Assembly: GCA_028820845.1 (NCBI GenBank)
Contig: JAPPII010000118.1
Span: forward strand, 1-64,000
Direction: 5' to 3'
Length of the DNA stretch: 64,000 nt
DNA from: Candidatus Poribacteria bacterium
Lineage (GTDB): Bacteria > Poribacteria > WGA-4E > WGA-3G
How positions within the stretch are numbered: the stretch's first letter is position 1; every line of letters begins with the position of its first letter. Shown piece after piece: positions 60,795 to 64,000 of this stretch. The notes under the pieces are model-generated. The model searched no databases. It saw only the letters and a program-made list of their open reading frames with translations, and was not told the DNA's origin. A program made the position numbers and the translations under genes.

Positions 60795-62159
60795 ATGTCC
60801 AATCAACACACACAACAACTTATCGGTGTAGACACCTTCAGCTGGAAAAAGTGGGATGCCTGTACACACTGTGGACTCTGCCTACCTACTTGTCCAACCT
60901 ATCGGGAATTAGGTTTAGAAACGGATTCACCAAGAGGTAGACTTTACCTTATGGGGAGTGCCTTCAAAGACGAAGACGCTATTCCACTCAACGAGGAATG
61001 GTCGGAATACATTTATCGGTGTTTAGATTGTCGCGCATGCGAAACGGCGTGTCCTTCTGGTGTTCATTTCGGGGAACTCCTTGAAGAGGCACGCGCTATA
61101 TATGAACAGAACGCGCCGCGTTCAGCAGCTTACCGATTTTGGACGAACTTGGTCTTCAAGCATATTTTGCCGAATAAAGAACGATTGGACTTAATCTTTG
61201 AATTAATGTGGCTCTATCAACGACTTGGTATCCGGAGGCTCGTCCAGAAGACAGGCATTCTGAAACTGATGGGTCAATTCGGGCAGATGGAATCCCTGCT
61301 TCCGACAATTCCATCACCCCAATTGAAATATACGATACGAGACGTTACACCCGCCGAAGGTGAAACCCGATACCGCGTCGGATTCATACCGGGATGCGTC
61401 ATGAACCAAGTCTTTACGGAGACGAATGTTGCAACGATTCGGGTTTTATCAAAAAATGGATGCGAAGTTGTTACGCCTCGGCAGCAGACCTGTTGTGGTG
61501 CCTTGCATCTGCACAACGGCATACGAGATGTCGCTTCTGATCTTGCCAAACAGAATATTGATGCTTTTGAAGAAGAAAATTTAGATGCGATTATCATCAA
61601 TTCCGCGGGTTGTGGGGCGACCCTGAAGGAATACGAGGCACTCTTAGAAAACGATGGAACCTACGCTGAAAAAGCGGAAGGCTTCAGTCATAAGATGCGC
61701 GATATTAGCGAGTTTTTAGCCGAAATTGAGATGGTACCACCGACAGGAAAAATTGAGAAACGGGTCACTTATGATGAACCGTGTCATCTCCTTCACGGAC
61801 AAAGCGTTCAAACGCAACCCCGTAAGGTCCTCCAAGCGATACCCGGACTTGAATTGATTGAATTAACCGAGTCGGAATGGTGCTGTGGTAGCGCGGGCAT
61901 TTATAACATCACACAACCTGAACTCTCACAAGAAATCCTGGAACGCAAAATGGCGCACATCGCAGAAACCGACGCAGATATCGTCGCAACCGGAAATCCT
62001 GGATGCCTGCTTCAGATTCAACTCGGTATCCAAAAACACAAGTTACCGATGCAAGCGATGCATCCTGTTAATCTCTTAGACTATGCCTACCGCGGCATCG
62101 CGCCGGAGAATTTTTTACCTGAGCAGCAACGCGGTTCAAACCCTACCGATGCTCGGTGA
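60795..62159 (+). CDS. glcF: Glycolate oxidase iron-sulfur subunit (GlcF-like)
   Basis: 454 residues. Two [4Fe-4S] motifs, CTHCGLCLPTCPTYRELG and CLDCRACETACPSGV, are followed by two cysteine-rich CCG domains (PGCVMNQVF with CCGALHLHNG, and CHLLHG with CCGSAGIYN). This is the GlcF arrangement, the electron-transfer subunit of glycolate oxidase; the related LldE and HdrD families share the CCG domains. GlcD and GlcE subunits are not in the window. The symbol is therefore provisional. Confidence 0.85.
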   Translation: MSNQHTQQLIGVDTFSWKKWDACTHCGLCLPTCPTYRELGLETDSPRGRLYLMGSAFKDEDAIPLNEEWSEYIYRCLDCRACETACPSGVHFGELLEEARAIYEQNAPRSAAYRFWTNLVFKHILPNKERLDLIFELMWLYQRLGIRRLVQKTGILKLMGQFGQMESLLPTIPSPQLKYTIRDVTPAEGETRYRVGFIPGCVMNQVFTETNVATIRVLSKNGCEVVTPRQQTCCGALHLHNGIRDVASDLAKQNIDAFEEENLDAIIINSAGCGATLKEYEALLENDGTYAEKAEGFSHKMRDISEFLAEIEMVPPTGKIEKRVTYDEPCHLLHGQSVQTQPRKVLQAIPGLELIELTESEWCCGSAGIYNITQPELSQEILERKMAHIAETDADIVATGNPGCLLQIQLGIQKHKLPMQAMHPVNLLDYAYRGIAPENFLPEQQRGSNPTDAR

Positions 62160-62196
62160 GGTCCTTTGTAAAATCACAAAGTTTTAAAAATAAAAA

Positions 62197-62775
62197 ATGT
62201 TTTTATCAGATACAGACATTCTCAAATATATAGACAAAGGGAAAATCAAAATCAATCCCGCACCTGATTTGAAAACGCAACTCGGGAGCTGCTCTATTGA
62301 TTTCAAACTCAGCAACACTTTTCGCGTTTTTGAACATAGCAAACATCCGTACATCGACCTGCGGGCTGGAATTGATACCACTGACTTAATGCGAAGAGTC
62401 GATGTCTCCGATGGCGATGCCTTCACGATACAACCCGGAGAACTCGTCCTTGCAGCGACTCAAGAGGAACTTGTATTAGCGGACGATGTCATGGCACGGC
62501 TTGAAGGCAGAAGCAGTTTAGCGCGACTTGGCATTATCGTCCATAGCACTGCCGGTCTCTTCGACCCGGGCTGGATAGGGACACCTACATTGGAGTTGGG
62601 GAACCTTGGGCGGATGCCAGTGAAATTATATCCCGGTATGCGGATCTGCGCTTTCACCTTCGCGCAGCTCTCTTCACCAGCACGTGTCCCGTATCAACTC
62701 AAGCCAGCAAACAAATACGCAGGACAGGAGGGACCTGAGACGAGTCGATTTGACAAAGATGTCGAATTCGCTTAG
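62197..62775 (+). CDS. dcd: dCTP deaminase
   Basis: 192 residues, the usual length. IKINPAPDLKTQLGSCSIDF starts the trimeric dUTPase-like fold, and EGRSSLARLGIIVHSTAG contains the catalytic Glu and the Arg/Ser/Ala residues typical of Dcd. It converts dCTP to dUTP for thymidylate synthesis. Bifunctional Dcd-Dut proteins have the same core, so an added dUTPase activity cannot be excluded. Confidence 0.92.
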   Translation: MFLSDTDILKYIDKGKIKINPAPDLKTQLGSCSIDFKLSNTFRVFEHSKHPYIDLRAGIDTTDLMRRVDVSDGDAFTIQPGELVLAATQEELVLADDVMARLEGRSSLARLGIIVHSTAGLFDPGWIGTPTLELGNLGRMPVKLYPGMRICAFTFAQLSSPARVPYQLKPANKYAGQEGPETSRFDKDVEFA

Positions 62776-63242
62776 CATTGAACCTATCTGATGGGCTGGG
62801 ATATTCTGCGCTGTCCCTTGCCCAACCACGCGCAAAAAACGGGCAATGTTTTGCCTAATAATTTAGCAACGTCCCACACCTTTTTACATGGAATGTGGAC
62901 AAAATATTGGTACAGCGGGTGGTTCACAGCAAAAAATCCGCTGTAATTCGCAATTTTAAAAGGAAATTAACCTGTTTCTTCAATTAAGGTCGTAACTTTT
63001 ACAATCACCGTCGATTGGCATAAATTTTGCTTACCTCTTTATTAAGACACTCGTCAAGTGGTATGCGTTACGCGTTTAATTGACGAATCTAAGGACATTT
63101 TCTGAACTATCGAAACCAACATGAGTAGAATCAAGGCACCGCGCCTCGGTTTGTCTATGCGGTTTCGTAAAATTACCGCCTCTATCTGTTAGATTGAGGT
63201 AGTTTCGACAGCAAGTTACGCCGAAATAGGAGGATATATTGA
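62776..63242. other. Long intergenic leader before glnA
   Basis: 467 bp without a gene. An inverted repeat ACAGCGG/CCGCTGT (62912-62918 and 62938-62944) lies about 70 bp upstream of the sigma-54 promoter, a position open to activator binding or to termination of dcd. Downstream of the promoter, an untranslated leader of about 200 nt can form hairpins GCGGT/ACCGC and CCTC/GAGG in 63159-63203. No known riboswitch pattern is recognised. Confidence 0.5.
63015..63031 (+). promoter_or_regulatory. Sigma-54 promoter of glnA
   Basis: TTGGCATAAATTTTGCT: the -24 GG (63017-63018) and -12 GC (63029-63030) are exactly 10 bases apart, and every fixed base of the TGGCAYRN4TTGCW consensus is met. Transcription should begin near 63042, about 200 nt before the glnA start. 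A sigma-54 activator is encoded at 5681-6766, but any link is inference. Confidence 0.8.
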
Positions 63243-64000
63243 ATGACACCAAGTGAGGTGGTTGCACTTGCAAAAGAAAACAACGTCAAGATAATTGACC
63301 TCAAATTCATGGACCTGCCGGGGATGTGGCAACACTTTTCCCTTATGGCAGATGAGTTGACCGAAGAACTTTTTGAAGAAGGTAGCGGTTTCGACGGTTC
63401 GAGTATCCGTGGTTTTCAGGCAATTAATGAGAGTGACATGTTGCTCTTCCCGGATCCATCGACTGCGATCATCGACCCCGTCTGTAAGGTACCAACGCTG
63501 AGTATCACGTGTAACATTAAAGACCCAATCACATTGGAGAATTACACGCGCGATGTGCGGCATATTGCACAGAAGGCTGAAGCGTACCTCGAATCCACCG
63601 GGATCGCTGATATAAGTTACTGGGGACCAGAAGCAGAATTCTACCTCCTCAACGACATCCGCTACGGACAGAACCAACATTCCGGTTTCTATGCCGTTGA
63701 CTCTGTTGAGGGAAGTTGGAATTCAGGGCGCGAAGAGAATCCAAACCTCGGTTACAAACCGCGCTACAAAGAGGGATATTTCCCGGTACCGCCCTCCGAT
63801 ACACTTCAAGACCTCCGCTCCGAGATCTGCCTGAAGTTGATGGAAGCCGGTATTGATGTGGAAGTTCATCACCACGAAGTCGGAACCGCAGGACAAGGTG
63901 AGATTGATATCCGTTATGGTGAACTCACAAAAACAGGCGACAACATTGCTTTGTATAAGTACATTATCAAAAATGTAGCGCGTGCCAACAATCTTGTTGC
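63243..64000 (+). CDS. glnA: Glutamine synthetase type I, N-terminal part (cut by window end)
   Basis: The first 252 residues are present; the gene runs out of the window. Start ATG at 63243 behind AGGAGG. DLKFMDLPGMWQHFS, SGFDGSSIRGFQ, then DMLLFPDPSTA, and YWGPEAEFYLLND, with the metal-binding Glu residues, are those of type I GlnA; HHHEVGTAGQGEIDIRYGEL follows. It makes glutamine from glutamate and ammonia. The adenylylation site and C-terminus are not in view. Controlled by the sigma-54 promoter at 63015-63031. Confidence 0.95.
   Translation, partial: MTPSEVVALAKENNVKIIDLKFMDLPGMWQHFSLMADELTEELFEEGSGFDGSSIRGFQAINESDMLLFPDPSTAIIDPVCKVPTLSITCNIKDPITLENYTRDVRHIAQKAEAYLESTGIADISYWGPEAEFYLLNDIRYGQNQHSGFYAVDSVEGSWNSGREENPNLGYKPRYKEGYFPVPPSDTLQDLRSEICLKLMEAGIDVEVHHHEVGTAGQGEIDIRYGELTKTGDNIALYKYIIKNVARANNLV

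Noticed and set aside
62776-63242. A riboswitch in the glnA leader
   Set aside because: The hairpins seen do not match a riboswitch pattern I recognise; only a structured leader can be claimed.

Overview
The window is one contiguous piece of a bacterial chromosome of moderate GC. It carries two phytanoyl-CoA dioxygenases, several sugar-phosphate isomerase/Gfo-Idh/medium-chain dehydrogenase genes, many PD40 (TolB-like) propellers, a propeller-fused ECF sigma factor, and dense short palindromic repeats. This mix resembles uncultured Poribacteria/Planctomycetes-like lineages. That placement is inference from gene content; there is no rRNA gene here. No tRNA, CRISPR array or complete insertion sequence was seen.

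Layout. (1) 1-5.5 kb, minus strand: two paralogous GT2 glycosyltransferases, a nucleotidyltransferase-family protein, a CYTH-fold protein and a thymidylate-kinase-like P-loop kinase. (2) 5.7-12 kb: a receiver-less sigma-54 activator, an STT3-type oligosaccharyltransferase, three small secreted or membrane proteins, and a repeat-rich zone with 136-bp MITE-like elements, one triplicated in tandem. (3) 12-19 kb: an ECF sigma factor fused through a membrane segment to an Asp-box propeller, a sugar nucleotidylyltransferase, a fusion of phosphoesterase-like, tetraheme and DsbA-like domains, and a prepilin-peptidase-like protein. (4) 19.3-30.4 kb, minus strand: three paralogous peptides with an almost invariant leader and variable Cys-rich ends, seven intact or decayed TolB-like propellers, and two GT4 glycosyltransferases whose N-termini look like the peptide-binding domain of RiPP maturases. 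Fragments of one GT4 gene beside the peptide genes show that the locus grew by duplication. (5) 30.7-45 kb: a small nuclease, cytochromes, dehydrogenases, an acyl-CoA ligase with a palindromic repeat inserted in frame three times, a TonB-dependent receptor and a sugar/organic-acid catabolic cluster. (6) 45.4-50.4 kb, an island: a 1221-residue GHKL ATPase-HNH nuclease fusion (defence candidate) and an Rpn-type nuclease. (7) 50.4-64 kb: mixed metabolism and housekeeping (methyltransferase, dehydrogenase, PfkB kinase, mutarotase, NUDIX, VWA protein, GT-C membrane protein, def, larE, glcF-like, dcd) and the start of glnA behind a consensus sigma-54 promoter.

The strongest candidates for new biology are: the leader-peptide/GT4/TolB locus; the membrane-tethered ECF-propeller regulator together with a 50-bp promoter element found at three genes; the GHKL-HNH protein; and the mobile palindrome inside a coding sequence. 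Many starts were moved downstream of the longest reading frame, to an ATG or GTG with a ribosome binding site; each case is stated in its entry.
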